From Polyangiaceae bacterium (GTDB lineage: Bacteria; Myxococcota_A; Polyangia; Polyangiales; Polyangiaceae), in the NCBI GenBank assembly GCA_013361525.1, contig JABFXY010000076.1, positions 35,838-99,837 on the forward strand: DNA of 64,000 bases, in the 5' to 3' direction. This document shows, one piece after another, positions 1-10,286 of the stretch. The notes under the pieces were generated by a model. That model saw only the letters and a program-made list of their open reading frames with translations, did not search any database and was not told where the DNA came from. The stretch's first letter is position 1; each line of letters begins with the position of its first letter. The position numbers and the translations under genes were made by a program.

Positions 1-73
1 AGCGGCTCGTGACAGGAAAGACAACGCATCGTCATCGGCACGCGGTGGCACGCCACGCGCGGGCATGTCGGTC

Positions 74-91
74 AGCGTAGCCTTCTACGCT
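74..91 (-). terminator. short perfect hairpin downstream of the first gene
   Basis: AGCGTAG and CTACGCT form a perfect 7-bp stem with a 4-nt loop, about 48 bases beyond the stop of the minus-strand lipoprotein gene. There is no T-run, so terminator function is only inferred. Nothing else is visible in bases 1-138. Confidence 0.35.
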
Positions 92-138
92 CGAGGCGCG
101 ACGCTTCTTCGCGCGCCCCGCACCGGCCGAGAGCGGTG

Positions 139-453
139 CTACTTGCTCTTGGCGACGGGCATCTTGCGGTGCCCTTCGGGGAGCTTCATCTCTTGCGGCG
201 CGCCGGGCCCCGTCAGCTGCCGGATCGGGATGCCGTTGTCCTCCCACGCGACGTCCATCTGGCCCGGCGTCCCGCTCGGCACGGGCGCCGCCTGCGCGCT
301 CGCCTGCGTCGACGCCGGCGGAGCAGGACCGAACTCGTCCTCCTCCTGCGTCTGCTCGCCATCAGGCGCGAGCCCCGCTGCTCCTCCGCGCGCCAAACAT
401 CCCGCGGTCGACACAGAAACCAGCATGGCGGCAAAGAGGAGCGTCAGCTTCAT
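139..453 (-). CDS. small lipoprotein, unknown function
   Basis: A 104-residue protein. The N-terminus is a classic lipoprotein signal peptide: MKLTL, a hydrophobic stretch, then a lipobox ending in Cys19 (STAGC). After the Cys comes a Gly/Ala/Pro-rich linker with acidic residues (QEEDE) and a short basic C-terminus (HRKMPVAKSK). No enzymatic motif is visible and I do not recognise a family. It should be exported by Sec and lipidated. It lies 86 bases from the stop of the next minus-strand gene and may have its own promoter there. The signal peptide and proline-rich composition support a real gene, but function cannot be assigned. Confidence 0.7.
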   Translation of the reverse strand: MKLTLLFAAMLVSVSTAGCLARGGAAGLAPDGEQTQEEDEFGPAPPASTQASAQAAPVPSGTPGQMDVAWEDNGIPIRQLTGPGAPQEMKLPEGHRKMPVAKSK

Positions 454-539
454 GGGTGGTTGTTCTTAGCCCAGGCCCGTCCTTCTGGGTAGGACAAACC
501 ACGACATGTGATGACGCGAGAATTTTCCAGCGAGCGACG

Positions 540-1970
540 CTACGACTCCACCGGCGAGTAGAAGGAAACGCCGCGGACGTTCTCGTTGATCTTGAGCGGA
601 TACAGCAGCGGCGGGAACGCGCGCTGCGCGCAGTCGAGGTGCTCACAGGTTCGGCAGGTCACGCCGACCGGAACGGTGGCTTGCTCGATGTCGACGCCGT
701 CGGCGTAGACGAGCTCGCGCGCGTAGCGCACCTCGCAACCCATGCCGATCGCCTGGACCGTGTGCGGCACGTTGTAGCCGCCGCGATCGCTCCGCAGCGT
801 GCGCGCGATGCAGAAGTAGATCATGCCGTCGGGCATCCGCGAGATCTGCACGCGGATCATCCCGGGCGTGAGAAACGCGGAGTGGACGTTCCAGCGGGGG
901 CACGCGCCCGAGAAGCGCGCGATGCGAATCCCCGACGCGCTGAAGCGCTTCGAGATGTTGCCCGCCATGTCGATGCGGAGCAGATGGAACGGCACGCCTT
1001 CCCTCCCCGCTCGGCGCAGCGTCGTCATGCGATGACAGACCTGCTCGAAGCTCGTGCCGAAGCGGTGACCGAGCAGCTCGATGTCGTAGCGCTCGGCCCT
1101 GCACGCTTCGAGGAAGGGCTCGTACGGCATGAGCAGCGCCGATGCGAAATAGTTCGCGAGCGCGACACGCGCGAGCGCGTGCGCCTCCTTGGTCGTGAGC
1201 TCCGGCGCATCCGCGAGGATCGCGTCCAGCTCGCGCGACCCTTCGACCAGCCCGAGCTGATGCGCGAGCTGGAAGCGACGTGAGCGCGGCGGGAGCACCT
1301 CGCTGATCGACAGCACCAGCCTCTCCGGATCGAACCGTCGCATCGCCTTGCGCTCGTCGCTCACGCGGAGGAGGCGCACCGTGATGCCGTGTCGTGCACC
1401 GAGGTAGCGCACGAGGTTCGCGTAGACGTCGTCGCCGTCGAGCTTCGCGTCGCGCGCGATGCGCTCCGCGAGCTCTTCCAGCGTCGGGAAGTGGTTCATC
1501 GTTCGCTGGATGAAGTCGCTCACCTCCTCGCTCGGCAGGCCCGCGTTCGCCGCGTTCTGTGCGCCGCCGGGCTCCGCGATGCGCTCAGCGAGCGCCTGCG
1601 CATCGCTTCGTTCGGACACGTACGCGCGATACAGCGTGAGCATCGCCCGCGCGATGGACGGGTTCTGTGACGCGAAATCACGCGTCTCTGAGGCGTTGAG
1701 CCCCAACGACTCGAAAATCGGGTCGCCGATCACCTCCACCAGGTCCGCCGCGAGCTGTGTGTCCTCCGGTGGCGCGAACGTTGCCAAATCGACGCGAAGC
1801 TCGGATGCGAGCTTCAGCAAGAGCGCTGCGGTCAGCGGCCTTTTGTTCGACTCGATGAGGTTCAAGTAGCTCGAAGACACACCGAGGCGTTTCGCGAGAT
1901 CGACCTGGCTCAGCCCCTCTCGCTTGCGTAGCGCCTTGATACGGCGACCCAGCACACCCGCGTCATTCAT
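540..1970 (-). CDS. ScfR/RamB-type XRE-family regulator of short-chain acyl (acetate/glyoxylate) metabolism
   Basis: A 476-residue protein. Residues about 8-62 are an XRE helix-turn-helix (GLSQVDLAKRLGVSSSYLN). The middle resembles the IrrE/M78 region of this family but lacks an HExxH motif (AHQLGLVEG instead), so it is not expected to be a peptidase. The C-terminal domain ends with a Cys cluster (TCRTCEHLDC), typical of the short-chain fatty-acyl regulator family that includes RamB. RamB controls the glyoxylate-shunt genes aceA and aceB in Corynebacterium, and here the gene is divergent from exactly those two genes. I infer that it binds the 111-base spacer, sensing an acyl-CoA-linked signal, and regulates aceBA and itself. 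The ATG at 1968-1970 fits the HTH beginning close to the N-terminus. Family assignment is firm; the target set is inferred from position. Confidence 0.88.
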   Translation of the reverse strand: MNDAGVLGRRIKALRKREGLSQVDLAKRLGVSSSYLNLIESNKRPLTAALLLKLASELRVDLATFAPPEDTQLAADLVEVIGDPIFESLGLNASETRDFASQNPSIARAMLTLYRAYVSERSDAQALAERIAEPGGAQNAANAGLPSEEVSDFIQRTMNHFPTLEELAERIARDAKLDGDDVYANLVRYLGARHGITVRLLRVSDERKAMRRFDPERLVLSISEVLPPRSRRFQLAHQLGLVEGSRELDAILADAPELTTKEAHALARVALANYFASALLMPYEPFLEACRAERYDIELLGHRFGTSFEQVCHRMTTLRRAGREGVPFHLLRIDMAGNISKRFSASGIRIARFSGACPRWNVHSAFLTPGMIRVQISRMPDGMIYFCIARTLRSDRGGYNVPHTVQAIGMGCEVRYARELVYADGVDIEQATVPVGVTCRTCEHLDCAQRAFPPLLYPLKINENVRGVSFYSPVES

Positions 1971-1978
1971 GGCCCACG

Positions 1979-2034
1979 TTTTACAAGATTTACAAGTTAA
2001 CGAGAAGTCACAGTTCCGAGTGTTACACGTTAAC
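1979..2034. promoter_or_regulatory. AT-rich direct repeats between the ScfR-type regulator and aceB (putative operator)
   Basis: TTTACAAGTTAAC (1989-2001) and GTTACACGTTAAC (2022-2034) match at 11 of 13 positions and start 33 bases apart, about three helical turns. A third partial copy, TTTTACAAGATT, lies at 1979-1990. The spacer is strikingly AT-rich against the GC-rich background. The best inference is a regulator binding region shared by both divergent promoters. Confidence 0.6.
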
Positions 2035-2123
2035 TATTTGAAAACGTTATTGTTCTTGATCAACTTCTCCGGATCGTTACATTGAGACATCTAACAGTGC
2101 CGCGCGTCATTCCGAGGTCCTCG

Positions 2124-3770
<1,647 letters not shown>

Positions 3771-3847
3771 ACGCTGTGTCGTTCGGGCTCCGACTCACGA
3801 GCCCCCTGTCAAACCACACCTCTCGATCGAACCGGAGACACACGAAT

Positions 3848-5110
3848 ATGAGCGCAGCGCTGAACTACATCCCTCCCGCGCAAGCGGAACGCTGGCATGG
3901 CATCGTCCGCCCCTACACCAAGGCAGAGGTGGAGCGGCTGCGCGGCAGCGTGAAGATCGAGTACTCGCTCGCGCGTCTCGGAGCCGAGCGTCTGTGGAAC
4001 CTGCTTCAGACGGAGCCGTACGTGAACGCCCTCGGCGCGCTGACGGGCAACCAGGCGATGCAGCAGGTCCGCGCCGGCCTCAAAGCGATCTACCTCTCCG
4101 GCTGGCAGGTCGCCGCGGACGCCAACCTCGCCGGCGCGACGTACCCGGATCAGAGCCTCTATCCGGCGAACAGCGTCCCCGCGATCGTCCGTCGCATCAA
4201 CCAAGCGCTCCTCCGTGCGGATCAGATCGAGTACGCCGAGGGCAAGAACGGCCGCTACTGGCTCGCGCCGATCATGGCGGACGCCGAGGCCGGCTTCGGC
4301 GGCCCGCTCAACGCGTACGAGCTCATGAAGGGCATGATCGAGGCGGGCGCAGCCGGCGTTCACTTCGAGGACCAGCTCGCCAGCGAGAAGAAGTGCGGCC
4401 ACATGGGCGGCAAGGTGCTTCTACCGACGAGCCAGTTCATCCGCACGCTGGTCGCGGCGCGCCTCGCGTCCGACGTGATGGACGTGCCGACGATCCTCGT
4501 CGCACGCACCGACGCGGAGAGCGCAAAGCTCATCACCAGCGACATCGACGAGCGCGACCGTCCCTTCTTGACGGGCGAGCGCACGAGCGAAGGCTTCTTC
4601 CGCATCAAGGACGGCGTCGAGGCCGCGATCGCGCGCGCCGTCGCGTACGCCCCGTTCGCCGACATGCTCTGGTGCGAGACCCAGACACCGGATCTCAAGG
4701 ACGCGCGTCGCTTCGCCGAGGGCGTGCACCGTCACTTCCCCGGCAAGCTCCTCGCCTACAACTGCTCGCCTTCGTTCAATTGGAAGAAGCACCTCGACGA
4801 CGCCACCATTGCCAAGTTCCAGCGTGAGCTCGGCGCGATGGGCTACAAGTTCCAGTTCGTCACCCTCGCCGGCTTCCACAGCCTCAACTATTCGATGTTC
4901 GAGCTCGCCCGCGAATACTCGACGTCCGGCATGGCCGCATACTCGAAGCTGCAGCAGGCGGAGTTCGGCGCGGAGGCGCAGGGCTACACGGCGACGCGCC
5001 ACCAACGCGAGGTCGGCACGGGTTACTTCGATCAAATCGCGCAGGTCATCACGGGCGGCGACGTCTCGACGCTCGCCCTGAAAGAGTCGACCGAGGCGCA
5101 CCAGTTCTGA
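3848..5110 (+). CDS. aceA: isocitrate lyase
   Basis: Cleaves isocitrate to succinate and glyoxylate, the first step of the glyoxylate shunt, allowing growth on acetate and fatty acids. It has 420 residues, normal for the bacterial class. The catalytic loop KKCGHMGGK is intact with its nucleophilic Cys, and MADAEAGFGG, HFEDQ and NCSPSFNWKK supply the metal and substrate sites. The ATG at 3848 has a GGAGA-like ribosome site about 9 bases upstream. The same frame is open far upstream through aceB, but that part is out of frame with malate synthase and is not coding. It is the second gene of the aceBA unit and should be controlled with aceB by the divergent regulator. Confidence 0.96.
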   Translation: MSAALNYIPPAQAERWHGIVRPYTKAEVERLRGSVKIEYSLARLGAERLWNLLQTEPYVNALGALTGNQAMQQVRAGLKAIYLSGWQVAADANLAGATYPDQSLYPANSVPAIVRRINQALLRADQIEYAEGKNGRYWLAPIMADAEAGFGGPLNAYELMKGMIEAGAAGVHFEDQLASEKKCGHMGGKVLLPTSQFIRTLVAARLASDVMDVPTILVARTDAESAKLITSDIDERDRPFLTGERTSEGFFRIKDGVEAAIARAVAYAPFADMLWCETQTPDLKDARRFAEGVHRHFPGKLLAYNCSPSFNWKKHLDDATIAKFQRELGAMGYKFQFVTLAGFHSLNYSMFELAREYSTSGMAAYSKLQQAEFGAEAQGYTATRHQREVGTGYFDQIAQVITGGDVSTLALKESTEAHQF

Positions 5111-5123
5111 TTCACAATCTCGC

Positions 5124-6371
5124 TCAAGAGCGACAGCACGCGCTCACCCATTTGGTGCCGTTGTCCCGGCGCGTGCAACCTCGCTCTTTGACGAGTTTTA
5201 CCCGGGCTTCCCACGTGTTTCCGGTCCACCGGTACGCGGCGGGTTTGCCCGGGTAGTTCTTTTCACAATCCGGATCGTCCTTCGGCGTCCTCGCCATGGA
5301 GATCGACTCGGTGGGGTCGGTGATCTCGGACGGGTCGAAGGTCCGCGCTTCGGGCTTCGCCGAAGGTTTGCCATCGGCGCCGATGCGGGTGCAAGCCGAG
5401 CCGTTCCAGCCGAATTGAGGCTCGCAGCGCGGCTCGCCCCGGACGCGCTCGCATTTCCCCCCTTTGTCGGCTGCGTCGGTGGGGCACTCGAGCGGCAATT
5501 GGGTTTTGACACATCGAAAGCCGAGCCAGCTGTTTTCCTTTTGCGGCTCCCAATGACTCCGGTTCTTCACGCGGAGCCATTTCGGCCATCGCCGGCTCCA
5601 GCTTCCGCCTTTGAAGACCTTGCGTGTTCCGTCCGCGGGCTCGCCGGGAAACAGCGCAAACCACGACGACGTCCACTCCCAGACGTTGCCGCTCATGTCG
5701 TAAAGACCGAAGGCTCCCGCTGGAAAGGACTTCACCGGGCACGAGCCACCGGGGTGCGCGAAGCAGGTATTTTTGGTGGTCGGATCGGCGTTGCCCCAAG
5801 AAAACGTCCGGCCGTCCCCTCCCCCGCTCGCGGCGTATTCCCACTCCGCCTCGTTGGGAAGACGCTTGCCGACGAATGCACAATACGAGGTCGCATCCTC
5901 GTAATTCACGCAGTTGATCGGATGGTCGTCGTGCCCGGTCATATGGCCGCTGCAAAACTCGTCCGACTGTTTGCTCTCCGCGCATTTGCCGGCCGCCACA
6001 CACTTTGCGTAGGCGCCCGCGGTGACCTCGGTCTCATCCATATAGAACGTGCCGACGACGCGCTCGTGTGCCGGTCGCTCTTCAGGATTGCCGTTGCCCA
6101 TCGGCGATCCAATCAGGAAAAAGCCTGCCGGGATGAGGACCATGCCCGGCTCGCCGGTCGCGCTCGACGCGGTCGCGGACTGCTCGGCGACGGCCGGCTC
6201 GACGACGGCCTGTGAGACGGTCGCCGTCGCCGTCGCCACGGAAGCGGCCGTCACGACCGATGTCGACCCGGACACGCTCGCCGACGGCCCCGACGGCTGC
6301 GACGCGCCGTCGCTGCAACCGACGAACGCAGCGAGCGACAGCACCAGGGTCGTCGACGGGCGCGGTTCCAC
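5124..6371 (-). CDS. FGE/sulfatase-modifying-factor-like lipoprotein, probably non-catalytic
   Basis: A 415-residue secreted lipoprotein (lipobox LAAFVGC at residues 13-19) with an Ala/Thr/Val-rich linker. An FGE-sulfatase domain runs from about residue 76 to 290 (GMVLIPAGFFLIGS, DETEVTAGAY, RLPNEAEWEYAASGG, DMSGNVWEWTSSW, FKGGSWSRR, WLGFRCV). In true formylglycine-generating enzymes the segment after GGS carries two catalytic cysteines. Here that segment reads GGSWSRRWPKW with none, so sulfatase activation is unlikely. A Cys-rich C-terminus ends in SACCRS. Many myxobacteria carry such domains as extracellular binding modules. It is the last gene of a minus-strand operon, with only 3 bases from the phosphatase stop. 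It converges on aceA. Confidence 0.85.
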   Translation of the reverse strand: MEPRPSTTLVLSLAAFVGCSDGASQPSGPSASVSGSTSVVTAASVATATATVSQAVVEPAVAEQSATASSATGEPGMVLIPAGFFLIGSPMGNGNPEERPAHERVVGTFYMDETEVTAGAYAKCVAAGKCAESKQSDEFCSGHMTGHDDHPINCVNYEDATSYCAFVGKRLPNEAEWEYAASGGGDGRTFSWGNADPTTKNTCFAHPGGSCPVKSFPAGAFGLYDMSGNVWEWTSSWFALFPGEPADGTRKVFKGGSWSRRWPKWLRVKNRSHWEPQKENSWLGFRCVKTQLPLECPTDAADKGGKCERVRGEPRCEPQFGWNGSACTRIGADGKPSAKPEARTFDPSEITDPTESISMARTPKDDPDCEKNYPGKPAAYRWTGNTWEARVKLVKERGCTRRDNGTKWVSACCRS

Positions 6372-6374
6372 GGC

Positions 6375-8048
6375 TCAGGTCGCCTGGAGCTTGTCTCGGA
6401 AAAACGCGTTGACCTCGGGGTCGTTGAATCGCTCGTAGTCGATGGCGAACGGGGCCATCTGCGTCACGCCGCCGCGCCTCCGCACGGTCAGCGCCATGGG
6501 CGTCACCTCGCGGTAGTTGCTCTCTTTCGGCAAATCTTCGTTCTTCGCGCCGCCAGCGGAAAACAAGTTGATGAGGCGAGCATCCGGCTCGCTGAAGATC
6601 TCTTTGAAGCCCGCCACGACTCGCTCGTGCCCGCGGACCATCGTCGTGCACCCGAGTTTGTGCATGAAGGAGCGAAATTGCTTTTTGCCGAACGCGAAGC
6701 GCGCCGACTGCTTTTGCAGCTCCGCGGGAACCGCGTCCGCTTGGCTCGGATCACTCCACAACATCTGGAATCGAATATCGGGATCGTTCAGCGAGTCGAG
6801 CCCTTGAAACTTCTCGGCGAGGGTGTCGTCACGCGGAATACCCGCGTGCACGAAGGCCAACCGATCGAACACGAAGAGATTCGGCAGCGCCTCGAACAAA
6901 TGCATGTATTCGGCAAAGACCTCGTCGCCCGCCATGTTGAGCGACGCCATCGCTTCGCTCGGACGAACAGCGCCGTAAATGCGACCGTTCAGCTCGACAT
7001 AATATTCGTGATTACCACGCAGCGGAATCACGTGCTGCGGGACCGTCAAATACAACTGAAGAACCGTTCGGAGGATACCATTGTAACTGAAGCGCCCTCG
7101 ATCGATGTAATCGCCGAGGAGCACGAGCAGCATGTTCGGCTCTTTGTCCGGGGCGTCGTGATACCGCTGCACCTTCTCGAAGAAATCGGCCTGCAAGAGA
7201 GCTGCCTTCAAACACGAATAACAACCGTGTAAGTCCCCGAGGACGAGGAGCTCGTAGTCCTTTTCGCCGGGCGGGTGGACGACGACGTGCCCATCCATGA
7301 ACGGGGCGTCGCCGGAAAAATCGGCGAAGACGTGCCCGAGGCCGAGCTTGCCGCGGCCGCGTTGTCGCTCATCCTCGAGCTGGCGCCGCGCGCGCTTCAA
7401 CAGGTCGACGTCACGCGCCGCTTGCTGCGCGAAGGTCTCTTTGTCGGCGGCGTAGTTCCATTCGGTTCGTGAGAAGAAGGGATGGTCGTTCTGCCGCACG
7501 GAGACGCTCTGCGCGGGCTCGACGACGACGACACCTTCCTGAACCTCTTCGATCTCTTCGTCGGCGATTTCGACGGGCGACTCGAGCAGAGCCACCATCT
7601 CCTTGCGGAGATTGGCCTCCGCCTCGTGCACCTTGCCGTCCGCGTGAATGAGCTCGTCCGCGGTCGAGAGCAGCGCCCACCGGCCCTCTTCGTCGAACTG
7701 TTTGAACAGTTCGAAACAGCGGAGCTTGAGCCGCGTGAGCGCGTAGCTCGTCGAGTCTTCGCCGTCGGCGGTCGGCTCGCGGAGGTTCTCTCGAATCTCG
7801 TGATCGATGCCCTCGAGGACCTCGTGGAAGTGCCGCGTCCATTTGCCGATCAGCTCCTCCTTCAGCGGATCGGAGTCCGGCATCGCCTGGTCGGCGCGAT
7901 GGCGGACGAGCTTTGCGATGAAGTCTTGGAGGAACCCGCGCTCGGCGAGGTCGAATTCGCCGTCTACGTACCCGAACGCCGTCAGGTAGTAGATGATGGC
8001 GTGCATCTGTTGTTCGGCGACCTTCGGGTCGCTGGAAAACGGCATCAT
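6375..8048 (-). CDS. TerB-like domain fused to PPP-family metallophosphatase
   Basis: A 557-residue protein. The first ~200 residues are helical with two TerB-like stretches (FGYVDGEFDLAERGFLQDF and HADGKVHEAEANLRKEM). The rest is a calcineurin-like PPP phosphatase with all metal motifs: LGDLHGCY, LGDYIDRGRFS, LRGNHEYY, FVHAGIP and VRGHERV. It should hydrolyse phosphoester bonds, most likely on phosphoproteins, in the cytoplasm (no signal peptide). The frame is open much further upstream, but that part runs through the preceding nucleotidase gene. The Met-Met at 8043-8048, just after that gene's stop, is the sensible start. It is third in the operon. The substrate is unknown, but the locus is rich in kinases and phosphatases. 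Confidence 0.85.
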   Translation of the reverse strand: MMPFSSDPKVAEQQMHAIIYYLTAFGYVDGEFDLAERGFLQDFIAKLVRHRADQAMPDSDPLKEELIGKWTRHFHEVLEGIDHEIRENLREPTADGEDSTSYALTRLKLRCFELFKQFDEEGRWALLSTADELIHADGKVHEAEANLRKEMVALLESPVEIADEEIEEVQEGVVVVEPAQSVSVRQNDHPFFSRTEWNYAADKETFAQQAARDVDLLKRARRQLEDERQRGRGKLGLGHVFADFSGDAPFMDGHVVVHPPGEKDYELLVLGDLHGCYSCLKAALLQADFFEKVQRYHDAPDKEPNMLLVLLGDYIDRGRFSYNGILRTVLQLYLTVPQHVIPLRGNHEYYVELNGRIYGAVRPSEAMASLNMAGDEVFAEYMHLFEALPNLFVFDRLAFVHAGIPRDDTLAEKFQGLDSLNDPDIRFQMLWSDPSQADAVPAELQKQSARFAFGKKQFRSFMHKLGCTTMVRGHERVVAGFKEIFSEPDARLINLFSAGGAKNEDLPKESNYREVTPMALTVRRRGGVTQMAPFAIDYERFNDPEVNAFFRDKLQAT

Positions 8049-8065
8049 CGCGTTGGTCTCGGAGT

Positions 8066-9616
8066 CTATCGCGAGCCGCTCGGCGCCACATCGCTCTCGG
8101 AGGCGAGCAGCTCGGATCTCGTCGACGGCGCGCCGGTCGCATAGGCGCCCTTGCCGGCAGCGGGCGCCGGCGCGACGTCGTGCGGCATCGTGCCCCGTTG
8201 GGAGCGCAAGTAAACGAACGGCGTCGCGAAGGCGAAGTTCGACACGCGCGACGTGTAGACGTCCGCGTAGCGCTCCACCTGCCGCGCGAAATGGCTCTTG
8301 TCGTTGCCGGCCCACATCGTCGGGCCCCACGATCCGTTCGACACCTCGGACGCGGCGCGTGCGAGCGGGGCGATCCGCTCGTCGAGCTCGGTGATGCGAG
8401 CGCGCAGCGCGTTGATGACGGTCGTGAGCTCTTCCTCGGTGTCGATCTCCTCCGGCGGGGTCGGGCCGTAACCGGCGCGCAATCGCGTGAGCAAGAGCCG
8501 GCGTGTGCAATGGTCGCGCTCGAGCACCTCTTTGTCGGACATCAGCTCGGCCAGGAGATCGAGCTTCTCCTGTGCCTCGAGAGAAGCGCGGATCTCGTGC
8601 TCGAGCTCGCGCACGATGAGCGCCGTTCGCCACCGGAGGATGTTCTTCGTCACGTGCACGTCGCCGAAGATGTGGTCGCCGACGTAGAGGATCTCGTCAC
8701 CGGACAATCCGAGGAACTGCTCGACGACGGTCGCGCTGCCGCCGTAATAGGCCTTTCCTTTGACCAGCGGACCGATGACCGGCCGAAGCAAACCTTCCTC
8801 GCTCGCGACCTCGAGGAAGGGAAAGCGCGTCGAAAAGAACGACGGCTTGTTCGCCGCGACGATGACGATGTCGAACAGGTCGCGCCACGTCTTGCCCTTC
8901 GGCATGAAGCGGTCGAACGTGTAGCTCATCATCGAGACCGTGAACGGCCACTCGGAGTTCGTGATGAGCATCAGCTGTTTGCCGGCGCTCTGCTGATCGA
9001 GCAGCGCGAGGGGTGTGTCGGCGTCGAGCTGAACGAAGCGCTCGGGCTTCGCCATGATCTCGGCCTTGAGCTGCCCCTCCATGTGCGTGAGATCGATGTG
9101 CCTGCGCGTGAGCTCGTAGATCTCCGGATACGACTGCACCGCCTTCAGCTCGCCGGCGTCGAAGAGGTCGACGAGCTGCGAGAACATGTACGCCTCGGAG
9201 AGCGAGAACAACGTATTGAGGAAGACCCAGCGCGACTCGGAGAGATCGATCATCGTGCGGCTGTAGGCCGCGCGGAGCTCTTCGAAGCCGAGGGGCCGCG
9301 TGCCGTGGAATGCGCGCTTCACGTAACCGAAGCGGTTCGCCTTGACGACGTTGCCGAGCTCGCGGTCGATGACGAGGCCGCGGATGATCCCCTCGGGCTC
9401 GAAGACGAGGTGCCCCACCGGGAGGCCCACCGCAACGAGCCGCTGCTTCAGGTGCTCGTACGCCCGACTCTCCCACGCGGCGATGTCGTAATGGACCAGC
9501 GTGTAGTCCATGTCGTAGCCGATCGCGCGGATGGCCCGCATGTTGAGCGTACGGTTGCAGAAGAGGCCGCGCTCGCGCGGCAGGGGCGTCATCGGATCGG
9601 TGAACGATAGGGACAT
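8066..9616 (-). CDS. HAD-superfamily cytosolic 5'-nucleotidase (purine nucleotidase family)
   Basis: A 516-residue HAD hydrolase of the eukaryote-like 5'-nucleotidase (cN-II) family. The nucleophile motif GYDMDYTLVHYD is near the N-terminus. Motif II is LMLITNSEWPF, and motif IV is ILYVGDHIFGDVHVTK with the acidic metal ligands. The expected reaction is dephosphorylation of purine nucleoside monophosphates such as IMP or GMP, giving a role in nucleotide-pool control. I place the start at the ATG at 9614-9616. A longer reading to 9685 would overlap the stop of the upstream gene. The C-terminal ~40 residues (Pro/Ala/Ser-rich) are probably disordered. It is second in the operon, 46 bases after the DUF2914 gene and 17 bases before the phosphatase. 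Confidence 0.9.
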   Translation of the reverse strand: MSLSFTDPMTPLPRERGLFCNRTLNMRAIRAIGYDMDYTLVHYDIAAWESRAYEHLKQRLVAVGLPVGHLVFEPEGIIRGLVIDRELGNVVKANRFGYVKRAFHGTRPLGFEELRAAYSRTMIDLSESRWVFLNTLFSLSEAYMFSQLVDLFDAGELKAVQSYPEIYELTRRHIDLTHMEGQLKAEIMAKPERFVQLDADTPLALLDQQSAGKQLMLITNSEWPFTVSMMSYTFDRFMPKGKTWRDLFDIVIVAANKPSFFSTRFPFLEVASEEGLLRPVIGPLVKGKAYYGGSATVVEQFLGLSGDEILYVGDHIFGDVHVTKNILRWRTALIVRELEHEIRASLEAQEKLDLLAELMSDKEVLERDHCTRRLLLTRLRAGYGPTPPEEIDTEEELTTVINALRARITELDERIAPLARAASEVSNGSWGPTMWAGNDKSHFARQVERYADVYTSRVSNFAFATPFVYLRSQRGTMPHDVAPAPAAGKGAYATGAPSTRSELLASESDVAPSGSR

Positions 9617-9662
9617 CGGCCGGCGTGACGTACCGCTGCGCGACCGATAGCTCAATAGCGCG

Positions 9663-10286
9663 TTACAGGACCTCGAACGGCTCACGCGCGAGCTCGCGAC
9701 CGTCGACGGTGCTCACGACCGCCGTCCAAGTCCCCGCTTCGTCGATGCCTTTCGTCGTCGCCCAGGTGCGCCATCGCGGCGACGTGCCGACGTCGAGCCG
9801 AACCCGGCCTTTCGCAGGCTTGTCCGAAGGAGGATCGAACGACACGACGACCTCGGATTCGTCGCCCGGATTGGCGAGCTCGACGAACGCGAAGAGCTTT
9901 TCGAACTCGCCCTTCTTGAACGAGGTCCCGACGCCTTGCGGCTCGCGCGAGGACTTCTCGACGCTCTTCGCGACCACGAGCTTCTTTACGCTGAGCGCCC
10001 CTCCGTCGGCCTTGGGTTTCGACTTCGGCTTTGCCGCGGGCGCATCGGCCTTCGAGGGGGCGCTCGCGACCGGGGTCACGACGGGCGGTGCTTCGACGGC
10101 CGCGGTCGTCGCCGCGACGGAGGGCGCAGTGCTCGCTCGAGGCTCCTGCGCGGTCGGCTTGGCGGCATCGTCCTTGGCCTTGTCCCGGCCCGAGCCTCCA
10201 CACCCGAGCGCGACGAAGCAAGCCGACGACAAGAGGAAGGCGGAGGCGAGGTTCTTGAACGAGCCAAACTTGACGAAGACGGACAT
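9663..10286 (-). CDS. DUF2914-like lipoprotein
   Basis: A 207-residue lipoprotein. Its signal peptide (SVFVKFGSFKNLASAFLLSS) leads to a lipobox ending in LGC. A long Lys/Ala/Pro-rich linker follows (about residues 35-105), then a C-terminal beta-rich domain with the DUF2914 pattern: a central WRTWATTKG, then GTWTAVVSTVDGRELA and a final FEVL. The start is decided by the AAGGAG ribosome site in front of the ATG at 10284-10286. An upstream extension is open but encodes nothing signal-like. It is probably envelope-anchored. The DUF2914 function is not known. It heads the minus-strand operon and is divergent from the Cys-rich lipoprotein gene, with 252 bases between them that must hold both promoters. 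Confidence 0.78.
   Translation of the reverse strand: MSVFVKFGSFKNLASAFLLSSACFVALGCGGSGRDKAKDDAAKPTAQEPRASTAPSVAATTAAVEAPPVVTPVASAPSKADAPAAKPKSKPKADGGALSVKKLVVAKSVEKSSREPQGVGTSFKKGEFEKLFAFVELANPGDESEVVVSFDPPSDKPAKGRVRLDVGTSPRWRTWATTKGIDEAGTWTAVVSTVDGRELAREPFEVL

Noticed and set aside
5124..6371. Assignment of the FGE-like lipoprotein as a working sulfatase activator
   Set aside because: Both catalytic cysteines are absent from the expected segment and no sulfatase gene is present nearby.
8049..8633. N-terminal extension of the TerB-like/PPP phosphatase
   Set aside because: The extended frame runs through the nucleotidase gene; the Met pair after that gene's stop is a natural start.
8180..9610. 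476-codon plus-strand open frame opposite the 5'-nucleotidase
   Set aside because: The minus-strand HAD protein has complete catalytic motifs; the opposite frame has none and a skewed composition.
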